Assembly: GCF_003352065.1 (NCBI RefSeq)
Contig: NZ_CP025803.1
Coordinates: forward strand, 434,001 to 498,000
Length of the DNA stretch: 64,000 nucleotides
Reading direction: 5' to 3'
Source of the DNA: Sulfitobacter sp. SK011
GTDB taxonomy: Bacteria; Pseudomonadota; Alphaproteobacteria; Rhodobacterales; Rhodobacteraceae
Part shown: positions 44,686-55,166 of the stretch, piece after piece
Layout of the letters: each line of letters starts with the position of its first letter
Position numbering within the stretch: position 1 is the stretch's first letter
Made by a program: the position numbers and the translations under genes
Notes under the pieces: generated by a model
The model's database searches: none
What the model saw: only the letters and a program-made list of their open reading frames with translations
What the model was told of the DNA's origin: nothing

Positions 44686-45313
44686 ATGAAACCAGATTTT
44701 GAATTTGAACGCCGCGCCCATGCACGCGGTTATGTGCGCATCGCTGGCGTTGACGAAGTGGGCCGTGGGCCGTTGGCCGGTCCGGTGACTGCTGCGGCTG
44801 TGGTGTTGGACCCAGCATGTATCCCGCAGGGCCTGAACGATTCTAAAAAGCTGACCAAGAAAACCCGTGCGCGTCTTTACGAAGAGATAATGGAGGTCGC
44901 TGACGTCAGCATCGCCCACGCATCGGTCGAGGAAATCGAAGAACTGAATATTTTGCGGGCCAGTCACCTTGCCATGATACGGGCGTTGGAGGGACTGAGG
45001 CAGGCAGCGGACTATGTGCTGATCGACGGCAACATGGTGCCAAACGGGCTGACAGTTCCTGCCGAGACGATCATCAAGGGGGACGCGCGATCACAGTCGA
45101 TTTCGGCGGCTTCAATTATGGCCAAAATATGTCGGGATTGTGTCATGTTGTCCTTGGCGCAACAGCATCCGGGGTATGGTTGGGAAACTAACATGGGATA
45201 CGGGTCAAAAAGACACATGGAGGCGCTGCAGAATTTGGGTGTGACCCCACACCATAGACGTTTGTTTAAACCCGTCCACAAGATGTTGTATCAAGATAAA
45301 AACTTAAGCGATT

Positions 45314-45315
<2 letters not shown>
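44686..45315 (+). CDS. rnhB: Ribonuclease HII
   Basis: A 209-residue enzyme that removes ribonucleotides and RNA from RNA-DNA hybrids. The active-site entry IAGVDEVGRGPLAGPV is intact, as are LNDSKKLTKKTR, the Asp in VLIDGNMVP, and the Asp-containing IIKGDARSQSISAASIMAK. The ATG at 44686 gives the usual N-terminus. It lies 90 bases before ccrM on the same strand; rnhB-ccrM adjacency is common in alphaproteobacteria. Confidence 0.97.
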
Positions 45316-46506
<1,191 letters not shown>

Positions 46507-46579
46507 CTTACCGAAAACTGAACACCGCCGGTGCCTGCGGCCTTCCAGATGAAGGTTCGCATTGAATGGCACTCACCTT

Positions 46580-46608
46580 GGCCTCGCCTTTTTGGCGGGG
46601 CCTTTTTT
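46580..46608. terminator. Bidirectional rho-independent terminator
   Basis: GGCCTCGCC and GGCGGGGCC pair over nine bases with one G-T wobble around TTTTT, followed by TTTTTT on the plus strand. On the minus strand a short A/T-rich stretch follows. It separates ccrM from the convergent receiver gene. Confidence 0.85.
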
Positions 46609-46613
46609 GAACC

Positions 46614-47048
46614 TCAATGGGCCAAGTTCATTTTGGTGCGCCGCGCTGATCCCATCTTGAGTGCCGCGTGAACGTAACGGGCATCAAATTCGCCCTTGTT
46701 CAACACGTATAGAACACCTGCTGAAGCGGCTTTTTCCCACATGAAAGGAGAAGGCCAATCGCTTACAAGAATAACTGGAATTACAGAAAGGCGCGCATCA
46801 AGGGACAGTTCGAGCGCGAAATTCGCGCCTAGGCCGTCCGGCAAATTATTGTCCAGCAGGATCAACGACACCTCAGCGTTCGACAGGGCAAGCCGCGCCG
46901 AACGAAGGGTGGTGGCAACCTCAACATTTATCTTTCCCATGGTTCTGTTCAGCACACGGGTCATCTTTTCGCGGTCAAAATCACTGTCTTCAACGATCAG
47001 ACAGGTTCTTTGCTGCGCAGCGGTTCTTGCTGATGCCGGATGTTTCAT
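46614..47048 (-). CDS. Single-domain response regulator
   Basis: About 144 residues comprising one receiver domain. Phosphorylation-site residues are intact: acidic pair Glu20-Asp21 in CLIVEDSDFDR, acceptor Asp66 in LILLDNNLPDG, Ser96 in VILVSDW, and Lys118 in VLNKGEF. There is no output domain and no adjacent kinase, so it probably works as a phosphorelay shuttle or by protein contact. The ATG at 47048 follows AGGGG. Confidence 0.93.
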   Translation of the reverse strand: MKHPASARTAAQQRTCLIVEDSDFDREKMTRVLNRTMGKINVEVATTLRSARLALSNAEVSLILLDNNLPDGLGANFALELSLDARLSVIPVILVSDWPSPFMWEKAASAGVLYVLNKGEFDARYVHAALKMGSARRTKMNLAH

Positions 47049-47115
47049 CACGTCCCCTTCTCACCATGGACCGCATTTTTGTGGCAGAGAAGTATTAAGA
47101 TACTGTTCGCAGGAT

Positions 47116-48267
47116 CTAGCGTGGCATCGGGGTCGTGCCTTTGTTGTAAGCCTGCCAGTTGGTGATTTCGGGATAATACATGTCGCGCCATTTGCGCACC
47201 CGCGGGTTCATGATCCGCCGCCAGAGTGGTGGAAACATCGCTGCGATCGTCATGATCGGATACCCAAACGGCAATTGTGGAGCCTGATCCGCTCCATAGG
47301 TCTGCAGCACGGGGAAACGGCGATCTGGTTTAAAGTGATGGTCGGAATGACGTTGCAGATTGATCAAGAGCCAGTTTGAAGCCTTTTGCGCGGCGTTCCA
47401 GGAATGCCGAGGCTGCACGTGTTCGTACTTGCCGCCCCCCAGATGTTTCCGGGTCAAACCGTAATGTTCAATATAATTCACCAGCTCCAACTGCCAGATC
47501 GCGACACCTGCCTGAACCAAAAACAGCACCAGTCCGGACCATCCGCCCAGGATTAGCGCCAACAACAAAAACCCGCCCTGTAGCGCCCAGTATTTGAAAA
47601 ACGGGTTATTCAGATTTGTCCACGGCAACTCCTTGCGCGCCAACATCTGCGCTTCGGCCCGGAACGCGGATTTCAACGATTGCTTGAGGACACGCGGATA
47701 GAAGCGGTAAAAACCTTCGTTGTAATGGGCTGTCACAGTATCACGTGGGGTTGCCACATAGCGGTGGTGCACCAACAGATGCTCGGATCGGAAATGCGAA
47801 TAAAGCACCATGGCCAACAATGCGTCGCCCAAAAATCGCTCCAGCTTGTTCTTTTGATGCATCAATTCGTGACTGTAATTGATACCTATGGTGCCGGTAA
47901 TCACGCCCACGCCAAAGAATAAAAATACCCGCTCTGCCGTACCCAGATGATCGGCGCGCGGGGCATACCAAAGCAGGCCAAACAACGTGATAAATTGCAA
48001 CGGCACCCAGATCAGCGTGACAAGTCGGTACCAAAAAAGGTCTTCGTCGGTCGCTTCAAGATCGGCATTCTCAAGGTTCAGCCCGACGATTTGATCGAGC
48101 AGCGAAAATAACATCCAGGTCATCAGCGGCAAAAGGGCAATGGTCCATCCGCCTTGCAGCGCACAAAACCACGTCAACGGGATCAGGCCAAGCGACAGCC
48201 AAAACGGCAAAACACGCGACATCCGCGCAAGATCGGCAGGGGCGATGATTTGATGCTGCTTGGCCAT
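47116..48267 (-). CDS. alkB: AlkB-type alkane 1-monooxygenase
   Basis: A 383-residue, multi-helix membrane diiron hydroxylase. All histidine motifs are present: HELMH at 133-137, EHLLVHH at 162-168, and LQRHSDHH at 304-311. The AlkB-specific motif NYIEHYGLTRK is at 264-274, which separates it from fatty acid desaturases. It inserts oxygen at the end of medium-chain alkanes using electrons from rubredoxin. No rubredoxin or rubredoxin reductase gene is in the window. Confidence 0.95.
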   Translation of the reverse strand: MAKQHQIIAPADLARMSRVLPFWLSLGLIPLTWFCALQGGWTIALLPLMTWMLFSLLDQIVGLNLENADLEATDEDLFWYRLVTLIWVPLQFITLFGLLWYAPRADHLGTAERVFLFFGVGVITGTIGINYSHELMHQKNKLERFLGDALLAMVLYSHFRSEHLLVHHRYVATPRDTVTAHYNEGFYRFYPRVLKQSLKSAFRAEAQMLARKELPWTNLNNPFFKYWALQGGFLLLALILGGWSGLVLFLVQAGVAIWQLELVNYIEHYGLTRKHLGGGKYEHVQPRHSWNAAQKASNWLLINLQRHSDHHFKPDRRFPVLQTYGADQAPQLPFGYPIMTIAAMFPPLWRRIMNPRVRKWRDMYYPEITNWQAYNKGTTPMPR

Positions 48268-48285
48268 GGTGACGAACCTCTTGTC

Positions 48286-49407
48286 CTATTCGGTGCCATA
48301 TAGCGCAGAATGTGATGTGCTCATAGCTGTGACGCTGCGCTCGCCCTGCGACAAATCAAATGCCTTGCGCATCACGGTCGGCAGATCAGAGGGACGAAAT
48401 TGGTCGCGGGGGATGAATTGTCCTGATGCAGCGGCGGTACTGGCGTCAACTTGGGCAATTTTGACGGTCAGGATCAAATGAAAATGTGTAAAAGTATGCC
48501 GTACTTCACCGGGCAGGTCCTGCCACTTGGCTCCGATAGGCGGTATCCCCTCGGGCCGATCATGGCGCACATCCAACCAATCGGAACCGGGCCAGCCCAG
48601 CATGCCCCCCAACAATCCTTTGTCCGGGCGGGTTTCCAATAACCAGGCGCCGTCGTCACGCTGGGCCAGATAAACAGTACCATGTCGCACAGGCTTTGCC
48701 TTTTTCGGCGTTTTTTTAGGAAGTTCGGATGCGGTCCCTGCCGCCCGCGCCGCGCAAGGATCACGCCATGGGCAGATGCCGCATGCCGGTGATTTTGGGC
48801 TGCATATGGTTGCCCCCAGATCCATGACAGCCTGCGCATAATCGCCGGGGCGTTCCGTCGGGGTCAGCGCCTCAGCCTTGGCCATCAGGTCGGGCTTGGC
48901 GGTGGGCAGGGGCGTATGAATGTCGTACATCCGCGCCATCACCCGTTCAACATTGCCGTCCAGCACCGTATGCGGCAAATCGAATGCGATCGATGACAAT
49001 GCCGCAGCCGTATAAGGACCAATGCCCGGCAGCGTGAGCAAAGCCGCGTGATCCGCCGGAAAGGTGCCGCCATACTGATCGACGACTGCACGCGCGCATT
49101 TCAGCAGATTGCGCGCACGCGCATAATACCCAAGACCCGCCCATTCGCCCATCACATCGGCATCTTGTGCTGCGGCCAGATCGGCCACAGTGGGCCAGCG
49201 CGTCACGAACCGTGTGAAATAATCGCGCACCGTTGCAACGGTGGTCTGCTGCAACATGATTTCGCTCATCCACACACGATAAGGATCGGGCAGGGCACCT
49301 GCCTTGCGCGCAGATGGAACAACGCGCCACGGCATGTCGCGGGCATGCACATCGTACCAGTCCAGCAAGATGCGCGGCAGGTCGTTTGTCGGTGCAGTGT
49401 CACGCAA
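48286..49407 (-). CDS. mutY: A/G-specific adenine glycosylase
   Basis: A 373-residue repair enzyme removing adenine opposite 8-oxoguanine. The catalytic Glu lies in SEIMLQQTTVATV, the helix-hairpin-helix in LTLPGIGPYTAAALSS, the catalytic Asp in VLDGNVERVMARM, and the 4Fe-4S ligands in the C-x6-C-x2-C-x5-C pattern CSPKSPACGICPWRDPC. The C-terminal MutT-like domain includes GMLGWPGSDW and THFHLILTV. It follows alkB by only 18 bases in the reverse sense (mutY upstream, alkB downstream), so the two may share a transcript. Confidence 0.97.
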   Translation of the reverse strand: MRDTAPTNDLPRILLDWYDVHARDMPWRVVPSARKAGALPDPYRVWMSEIMLQQTTVATVRDYFTRFVTRWPTVADLAAAQDADVMGEWAGLGYYARARNLLKCARAVVDQYGGTFPADHAALLTLPGIGPYTAAALSSIAFDLPHTVLDGNVERVMARMYDIHTPLPTAKPDLMAKAEALTPTERPGDYAQAVMDLGATICSPKSPACGICPWRDPCAARAAGTASELPKKTPKKAKPVRHGTVYLAQRDDGAWLLETRPDKGLLGGMLGWPGSDWLDVRHDRPEGIPPIGAKWQDLPGEVRHTFTHFHLILTVKIAQVDASTAAASGQFIPRDQFRPSDLPTVMRKAFDLSQGERSVTAMSTSHSALYGTE

Positions 49408-49491
49408 TATTTATGGCTCCTGATGGGGTCATGGGTTGGTGCGAAGGGTCAGGCAGGTTATGTAGGACCAGATCACCTGAGGAACATAGTC

Positions 49492-50001
49492 ATGCCGCCG
49501 CGGCGCACCAGCACAAAAGGGTTCAAACGCACAGACAGCTTGCTATCCGGACAAATCCGGCATGCATCTGAATCCCGTGGTTTCGCGCAGTCGCGTTTGC
49601 TGACGCAATGGGCTGAAATCGCAGGCACGGCAACGGCGGCCATCGCGCAGCCCGTCGAAATCAGCTATGGGCGTGGCGGGATGGGGGCAACATTGACCTT
49701 GCTGACGACGGGGTCGAACGCCCCGATGCTGGAAATGCAAAAGGAACAATTGCGCACCAAGGTGAACGCTGTTTATGGCTACAACGCCATCGCGCGGGTT
49801 CGCATCACCCAAACCGCCGCATCAGGGTTTGCCGAAGGCAAGGTGGCCTTTGGTCACCAGAAACCGACCATCGACACTGCCCCTCCTGATCCCGCCCTGC
49901 GTCAAAAAGCGGCAGAGGCAACAAAGCCTGTTTCGGACGATGGTCTGCGCGATGCCCTTGCGCGCCTGGGTGAGAACATATTGAACAAGATGAAACGCTG
50001 A
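49492..50001 (+). CDS. DUF721 / DciA-like protein
   Basis: A 169-residue protein. The DUF721 core is clear in FAQSRLLTQWAEIAG and the beta-strand segments ATLTLLTTGSNAPMLEMQ and QLRTKVNAVYG. DciA proteins help load the replicative helicase in bacteria lacking DnaC. The ATG at 49492 follows GAGGAA at good spacing; open frame upstream is spurious and overlaps mutY. It leads a plus-strand run with the DsbA-like gene. Confidence 0.85.
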   Translation: MPPRRTSTKGFKRTDSLLSGQIRHASESRGFAQSRLLTQWAEIAGTATAAIAQPVEISYGRGGMGATLTLLTTGSNAPMLEMQKEQLRTKVNAVYGYNAIARVRITQTAASGFAEGKVAFGHQKPTIDTAPPDPALRQKAAEATKPVSDDGLRDALARLGENILNKMKR

Positions 50002-50023
50002 AAAGCCGACAAAGGAAAACCAG

Positions 50024-50695
50024 ATGAACCGCAGAAACGTTATTCTCTCCGTATTGGCCGTACTCGGTGTCGGCGGTTGGGCCTTAAGCAGCAGCATGAG
50101 CCCCAACTCCACACCCGTAAATCCGCTGGCCAATGCCGCCAATGCACAAACAGCCGATGTTGATACGTCAGCCATTCAGGACATGATGATCGGTAACCCC
50201 GATGCCCCGGTCACTGTCACTGAATACGCGTCGTTCACCTGCCCCCATTGTGCGGCGTTTCACGCAGGACCGTTCAAACAGCTCAAGGCAGATTACATCG
50301 ACACAGGCAAAATCAATTTTGTTTACCGCGAGGTCTATTTTGATCGGTTTGGCCTTTGGGCATCGATGGTGGCGCGGTGTGGTGGCCCGGACAAATACTT
50401 TGGGATCGCAGACCTGATTTACAAAGGGCAACCTGAATGGACCCGCGCCGGTGAACCTGCTGCGATTGCTGGCGAATTGGGCAAGATTGGCCGGCTCGCC
50501 GGGATTGATGCTGAAGCGCTTGACGCTTGTCTGAAAGACGCAGGCACAGCAGAAACTCTTGTTGCATGGGAAAAGCAGAACCGCGAGGCAGATGATGTGA
50601 CCTCGACGCCCAGCTTTTTGATCAACGGCACAAAGTATTCGAACATGTCATACAGTGACATGAAAGATCTGATCGATGCGGCAATTGACGGCTGA
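50024..50695 (+). CDS. DsbA-family thiol:disulfide oxidoreductase
   Basis: A 223-residue periplasmic protein. The N-terminal hydrophobic helix (about 6-21) serves as signal or anchor. The thioredoxin-like domain has the active-site motif ASFTCPHCAAFHAG with Cys73 and Cys76, and the cis-Pro segment TSTPSFLINGTKY. The helical insertion typical of DsbA lies between. It likely oxidises envelope proteins. It overlaps the CoA-transferase start by one base. Confidence 0.93.
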   Translation: MNRRNVILSVLAVLGVGGWALSSSMSPNSTPVNPLANAANAQTADVDTSAIQDMMIGNPDAPVTVTEYASFTCPHCAAFHAGPFKQLKADYIDTGKINFVYREVYFDRFGLWASMVARCGGPDKYFGIADLIYKGQPEWTRAGEPAAIAGELGKIGRLAGIDAEALDACLKDAGTAETLVAWEKQNREADDVTSTPSFLINGTKYSNMSYSDMKDLIDAAIDG

Positions 50696-51807
50696 TGGCG
50701 GCACCATTAGCGGGTCTCAAAGTAGTTGAAATGGCGCGTGTTCTGGCTGGCCCATGGGCCGGTCAGACGCTGGCCGATCTTGGCTGTGAAGTCATCAAGG
50801 TAGAAAGCCCGGATGGCGACGACACGCGGCAATGGGGACCACCCTTTGTCACGCGTGATGATGATGTGTCCGCAGCCTATTTCCATTCGACCAATCGTGG
50901 CAAAGCGTCGGTGACAATCGATTTTCGCACGCCCGAGGGGCAGGCGCATGTCAAGGAGTTGCTGCGTGACGCGGATATCCTGATTGAGAATTTCAAGACC
51001 GGCGGTCTTGCGAAATATGGGTTGGATTACGCCAGCCTTGCGGCGCAATTTCCAAAGCTGATTTATTGTTCGATCACCGGCTTCGGCCACACGGGCCCCT
51101 ATGCCCACCGCGCCGGATATGACTTTATTATCCAAGGTATGTCTGGCCTGATGTCCATCACCGGCGATCCTGATGGCCAACCGCAGAAATCCGGCATGGC
51201 CATTACGGATGTTTTCACTGGGGTGTATGCCACCACGGCCATTCTCGCCGCCGTTCATCAACGCGCGCATACCGCAAGGGGCCAACACATTGACATGTCC
51301 TTGCTGGATTGTGCTGTGGCCATCACCGGAAATCAGGCGATGAACTATTTGACGACAGGCAAGGCACCAAAGCGGATGGGCAATGCGCATCCAAACCTTA
51401 CCCCCTATGAAGTTTTTGCATGCAGTGACGGCCATCTGATCATCGCGACGGGTAATGATGGTCAATACCAACGGCTGTGTCGGCTTTTGGGTCTGGATGA
51501 CATGGCAACGGCCCCGGAATACGCGAAGAACGCGGACCGGGTTGCCAACCGACCTGACATGATCCGCCATCTGAATGCAGCGACGCAAATTCGCACGCGG
51601 GATGATCTTTTGGCAGCGTGTGAAGCGCATAATGTGCCCGCAGGGCCGATTAACGACATGGCAGATGTGATGGCAGACCCACAGGTCGTTGCCCGTGGCA
51701 TGCAGATCGAGTTGGACGGTGTACCGGGGCTGCGCTCGCCGTTTACGTTTTCTGACGCGGAACTGTCCCTGCATCGTCCATCACCAAAGCTGGGCGAGGA
51801 CAATTGA
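50695..51807 (+). CDS. Class III CoA transferase (CaiB/BaiF family)
   Basis: A 370-residue enzyme of the formyl-CoA/CaiB family. Recognisable segments are LAGPWAGQTLADLGCEVIKVE, SVTIDFRTPEGQAHV, YCSITGFGHTGPYAHRAGYD and GQHIDMSLLDCAVAI, the last holding the Asp that forms the covalent acyl intermediate. The substrate acid is unknown. It begins on the last base of the DsbA-like stop, though a functional link is not evident. Confidence 0.94.
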   Translation: MAAPLAGLKVVEMARVLAGPWAGQTLADLGCEVIKVESPDGDDTRQWGPPFVTRDDDVSAAYFHSTNRGKASVTIDFRTPEGQAHVKELLRDADILIENFKTGGLAKYGLDYASLAAQFPKLIYCSITGFGHTGPYAHRAGYDFIIQGMSGLMSITGDPDGQPQKSGMAITDVFTGVYATTAILAAVHQRAHTARGQHIDMSLLDCAVAITGNQAMNYLTTGKAPKRMGNAHPNLTPYEVFACSDGHLIIATGNDGQYQRLCRLLGLDDMATAPEYAKNADRVANRPDMIRHLNAATQIRTRDDLLAACEAHNVPAGPINDMADVMADPQVVARGMQIELDGVPGLRSPFTFSDAELSLHRPSPKLGEDN

Positions 51808-51863
51808 TGATCAGACGTTGGCCCCGACGAAAAACGGCCTAGGGAATTTATAGTTTCCGAGGG

Positions 51864-52856
51864 TTACTTTGGCTTGGGCAATGCCCTCAAAGAGGCAAAG
51901 AGCGCGTTATCCTCAGGAAACTCCAACCGCACCGGCAATGTGATGACTTTGGTCCGAAATGTTGCGGGAAGCCGCACGGCATCTTTCTCTGTTGTCACCA
52001 ATTGCGCCCCGCGCAGTGCGGCATCCGCCTCCAGGCGGGCCATTAATGCTGCTGTCAGGGGTTGGTGGTCGTCCAGCGCTTCGCACTGCACAAGGGTCGC
52101 CCCCAATCCTCGTAATGTGGCAAAGAATTTTTCTGGGTGCCCGATGCCGGCAAAGGCCAATGCCCGCATATCCGTCCAATCCATGCCAGTCTTAAGGGGT
52201 TTTAGCGTGGCACGGACATGAGGCAATTGGGCAGGCAGCTGCGCTGTGTCAAAACCACTTTGCGCGGCATCATCACCAATCGACAATATCAGATCGGCCC
52301 GTTTGAGACCCATTTCAACAGGTTCCCGCAGAGGTCCAGCAGGCAGACAAAGGCCGTTGCCAAATCCCTTTTGTGCATCCACCACGACAATGCTGAGGTC
52401 ATAATGTACCGCTGGGTTTTGAAACCCATCGTCAAAAACCACAACACTTGCACCGGCATCCTGTGCTGCCCGCGCACCTGCGGCGCGGTCACGCGCCACC
52501 CAAACTTCGGCAAATGCAGCAAGCAGCAATGGTTCATCACCGACATCCGCCGCTTTGTGCCGGGCGGGATCAACGCGCACAGGCCCCTCAAGTGTTCCCC
52601 CATAGCCCCGAGAGACGATGTGCGGTTCATGGAAAAGCCCGCGCAGATGATCAACGACGGCAATGGCAGTCGGCGTCTTTCCGGTACCGCCCGCGTTGAT
52701 GTTGCCGACGCATACCGTGGGTATGTCCAACGTGATCGGTACGCCCTTTTTCAGCCGTCGCGCTGTTGCCATCGCATATGCCACGCCCAACGGGCGTAAT
52801 GCCCGTGCCCGCCAATCAGGTTTGGGCAGGTGCCAAAAGGCGGGGGCGCGGCTCAC
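51864..52856 (-). CDS. lpxK: Tetraacyldisaccharide 4'-kinase
   Basis: A 330-residue lipid A kinase that phosphorylates the disaccharide 4' position. The P-loop is [14 protein letters not shown] at residues 49-62, followed by [15 protein letters not shown], the Asp-containing [24 protein letters not shown] and [14 protein letters not shown]. There is a basic, mildly hydrophobic N-terminus for membrane association. The start overlaps the end of the Kdo transferase-like gene (ATGA at 52853-52856), the usual waaA-lpxK order. Confidence 0.97.
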   Translation of the reverse strand: MSRAPAFWHLPKPDWRARALRPLGVAYAMATARRLKKGVPITLDIPTVCVGNINAGGTGKTPTAIAVVDHLRGLFHEPHIVSRGYGGTLEGPVRVDPARHKAADVGDEPLLLAAFAEVWVARDRAAGARAAQDAGASVVVFDDGFQNPAVHYDLSIVVVDAQKGFGNGLCLPAGPLREPVEMGLKRADLILSIGDDAAQSGFDTAQLPAQLPHVRATLKPLKTGMDWTDMRALAFAGIGHPEKFFATLRGLGATLVQCEALDDHQPLTAALMARLEADAALRGAQLVTTEKDAVRLPATFRTKVITLPVRLEFPEDNALFASLRALPKPK

Positions 52857-54085
52857 GGTTGCCCGGCCCGTTTATCAAGCGCGTCCTGCACCAGATCAAT
52901 AACCCGGTCCATCAATGCGGCTCCTTGGCTGATGACGTCCCATCCCGCATGCGCCATCGCGGCGGCCTGATCTGCTGCGATCAGATGCGACACCGCAGTG
53001 CCAAGCGCATCCGCGTCATTCACAATCCGCGCGGCACCCGCCGCAGCGAGCCGCGTGTAGGATGGCATGAAGTGCCGCACTTTAGGGCCGTACAGAACTG
53101 CTGATCCAAGGGCCGCTGCTTCAAAGGGATCGGAGCCGCCCTTTTCAGACATCAAGGATGAGCCAAGAAACGACACCGGTGCCACGCGAAAAAAGAGCCC
53201 CAAATCATGCGGATCATCGGCAATCATCACCTGCGTTGAATCGTCGGGATTATTGGCACCACCCCATCGGATCACATTAAGACCATTCTCACTGGCATGT
53301 TCTGTGATCGCATCTGCATCGCCCGCATCTGCGGGATGAATGATCAGCAACAGCCGATGTGAAAGCCGCAGCGCTTTGCGGTGCGCGGCCAGAACAACCG
53401 GGGCTTCTTGTCCCAAAACGTGGGCGGCAAACCAAACTGGGCGCCCAGCGAGAGCCGCCGACAATTCTGCCAGATCTGAATCGGCACAAAGCAGCGTTTG
53501 CCCACCAGCCATCAACGGCGATGTGACCTCAATATCTTCGCGCCTGAGACCCAGTTGGACCAGCCGCCGCTGGCCAGCGTCGGAGCGGGTCAGGATGGCC
53601 TCAAAACGGCTCAACATATTCTTTGTCAGCTTCGACAACCATCTATCCCTGCGACCATCGAAGCCTTTGGTATCGGCATCTATCATGATCAACGGGCATT
53701 TCCTTTCAGCGGCCTCCAAGATCAGGTTTGGACGCAGCGCGCCCCAGACCCAGACGCAGAGATCAGGCTGCCAGTGGTCCAGAAACGCGGCAACACTGCC
53801 GGGATGCTCATTTGGCACGTTTTGCACAATCAACACTGCATCGTGAGGGACGGCAATGCGGCTCGGCTGTGTTGTTTCTTCGGGCAAGGTAATCAACACA
53901 TTCAACCCGACCCGGTTTGCACAAAGTCGCAGTGCAAGGTCTTGGACAGCGATCAGATTGCCGGGCTCAGCGGCGTGTATCCACACCAGTTCGCCATCGG
54001 GGCGGGGCGTTGCGGGCGTGTCCATGCGCGCCTCGCTCCGCCGGGCCAAAGCCCGATACGCCGTCAACCCCAGCGACTGAGCCAT
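52853..54085 (-). CDS. waaA: Kdo transferase-like glycosyltransferase (WaaA family, divergent)
   Basis: About 410 residues with the two Rossmann-like domains of the Kdo transferase family: [17 protein letters not shown] at the N-terminus and [19 protein letters not shown] near the nucleotide-sugar side. The N-terminal loop, which in most WaaA proteins reads HAASVGE with a catalytic Glu, here reads HAAEPGN (Asn43). The N-terminal membrane helix of E. coli WaaA is also absent. It probably still adds Kdo to lipid A, given lpxK downstream, but could have another acceptor. Start at 54085 follows a 7-base gap after DUF4170. Confidence 0.85.
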   Translation of the reverse strand: MAQSLGLTAYRALARRSEARMDTPATPRPDGELVWIHAAEPGNLIAVQDLALRLCANRVGLNVLITLPEETTQPSRIAVPHDAVLIVQNVPNEHPGSVAAFLDHWQPDLCVWVWGALRPNLILEAAERKCPLIMIDADTKGFDGRRDRWLSKLTKNMLSRFEAILTRSDAGQRRLVQLGLRREDIEVTSPLMAGGQTLLCADSDLAELSAALAGRPVWFAAHVLGQEAPVVLAAHRKALRLSHRLLLIIHPADAGDADAITEHASENGLNVIRWGGANNPDDSTQVMIADDPHDLGLFFRVAPVSFLGSSLMSEKGGSDPFEAAALGSAVLYGPKVRHFMPSYTRLAAAGAARIVNDADALGTAVSHLIAADQAAAMAHAGWDVISQGAALMDRVIDLVQDALDKRAGQP

Positions 54086-54092
54086 GTGTGAT

Positions 54093-54335
54093 TTATCCCA
54101 GTTCTTCGGTCGATGATGCGGCCGTTTCTTCGTCACGCAAGCGGTGCAGATGCGCGATGAAATAACGCATGTGCGCATTATCCACGGTGCGCTGGGCCTC
54201 GTTCTTCCAGGCGTCATATGCCGATGCATAGTCGGCAAAGATGCCAACAACATGAATATCATCCACATTCTTGAACGCAGTTTCGGTGGGGGTCACCAGT
54301 TCACCGCCAAAGACAAGGTGCAGGCGTTGGGTCAT
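54093..54335 (-). CDS. DUF4170 domain-containing protein
   Basis: An 80-residue soluble protein. The DUF4170 pattern is clear: LHLVFGGELVTPTETAFKN, HVVGIFADYASAYDAWKNEAQ and AHMRYFIAHLHRL. The function is unknown, but the gene sits within lipid A/Kdo clusters in many alphaproteobacteria. It lies 7 bases before the WaaA-like gene and 54 bases after cysQ. Confidence 0.92.
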   Translation of the reverse strand: MTQRLHLVFGGELVTPTETAFKNVDDIHVVGIFADYASAYDAWKNEAQRTVDNAHMRYFIAHLHRLRDEETAASSTEELG

Positions 54336-54389
54336 GGATATTATCCTTTCATCAATGAGCTCGGGTCTTTGCGTATCAGATGGGGCACG

Positions 54390-55166
54390 TCACGCAAGAG
54401 CGTCTATCAAAGCGGTGTGCACGTTCGACCCGCCCGCGACAACACCGTTCAGCCGTGGATCACGGTTATTGAACAACAATGCCGTCCCCTGTTGATCGCT
54501 GCATGCCCCACCTGCCTCTGACACAATCAATGCACCTGCGGCGATGTCCCATTCCCAACTGCGGCGCAGGGTGATCATAGCGTCAAAGCGCCCATCGGCC
54601 ACCAAGGCAAGGCGGTACGCCAGTGAGGGGCGATAGCTCCGCTTAAAAATGGGTTCAGTTTTGGATATCCAATGATCTGCTATCATTGCGGGGCGCGCCG
54701 CGAGCACTGTCGCGCCTGAAAGTTCTGATATTTGTGATGCTGCAATCGGTTTGGCGTTCAGCGTGGCACCGATGCCCAAACCCGCAGCGTATAGCTTTTC
54801 GCGCATCGGCAGATAGACAACCGCAGCGGTGACAATGCCGTTTCTTGCGATGGCAAGCGAATGTGCCCAGGTGTTCGACCCTTCGACAAAGCTTCGGGTG
54901 CCATCAATGGGGTCAATGATAAACACATGTTCTTTGGAAAGGCGTTTGTCGTTATCCTCGGTCTCTTCTGACAGCCATCCGTACTCCGGACGGGCCAAGC
55001 TGAGCACAGAGCGTAGCAAATCGTTTACCGCCAAATCAGCCTCTGTTACGGGACCGGCACCGCCGGGTTTGTCCCAACGCTGTGCCGTGCGCCCCACAAA
55101 GCTGGTCGCGACCCGGCCCGCCATCCGCGCCGCATCTATCAACAAAGACAAATCACGCCCCGGCAA
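54390..55166 (-). CDS. cysQ: Inositol monophosphatase family phosphatase (CysQ-like)
   Basis: A 258-residue metal-dependent phosphatase. Metal and phosphate sites are seen in VTEADLAVNDLLR, GWLSEETEDN, IIDPIDGTRSFVEGSNTW and WEWDIAAGALIVSEAGG. The CysQ branch dephosphorylates 3'-phosphoadenosine 5'-phosphate; inositol phosphatase activity is an alternative. The likely start is a TTG at 55166, overlapping the pmbA end by 14 bases; no ATG is available until residue 15. The gene is part of the pmbA-cysQ-DUF4170-waaA-lpxK run. Confidence 0.9.
   Translation of the reverse strand: MPGRDLSLLIDAARMAGRVATSFVGRTAQRWDKPGGAGPVTEADLAVNDLLRSVLSLARPEYGWLSEETEDNDKRLSKEHVFIIDPIDGTRSFVEGSNTWAHSLAIARNGIVTAAVVYLPMREKLYAAGLGIGATLNAKPIAASQISELSGATVLAARPAMIADHWISKTEPIFKRSYRPSLAYRLALVADGRFDAMITLRRSWEWDIAAGALIVSEAGGACSDQQGTALLFNNRDPRLNGVVAGGSNVHTALIDALA

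Noticed and set aside
43993..44967. A 324-codon minus-strand frame covering the secreted-protein and rnhB genes
   Set aside because: It overlaps two supported plus-strand genes and crosses strong hairpins. It has no signal, no ribosome binding site and no recognisable family.
50707..51774. A 355-codon open frame on the minus strand across the CoA transferase gene
   Set aside because: The CoA transferase on the other strand has clear motifs. The antisense frame has none and overlaps it completely.
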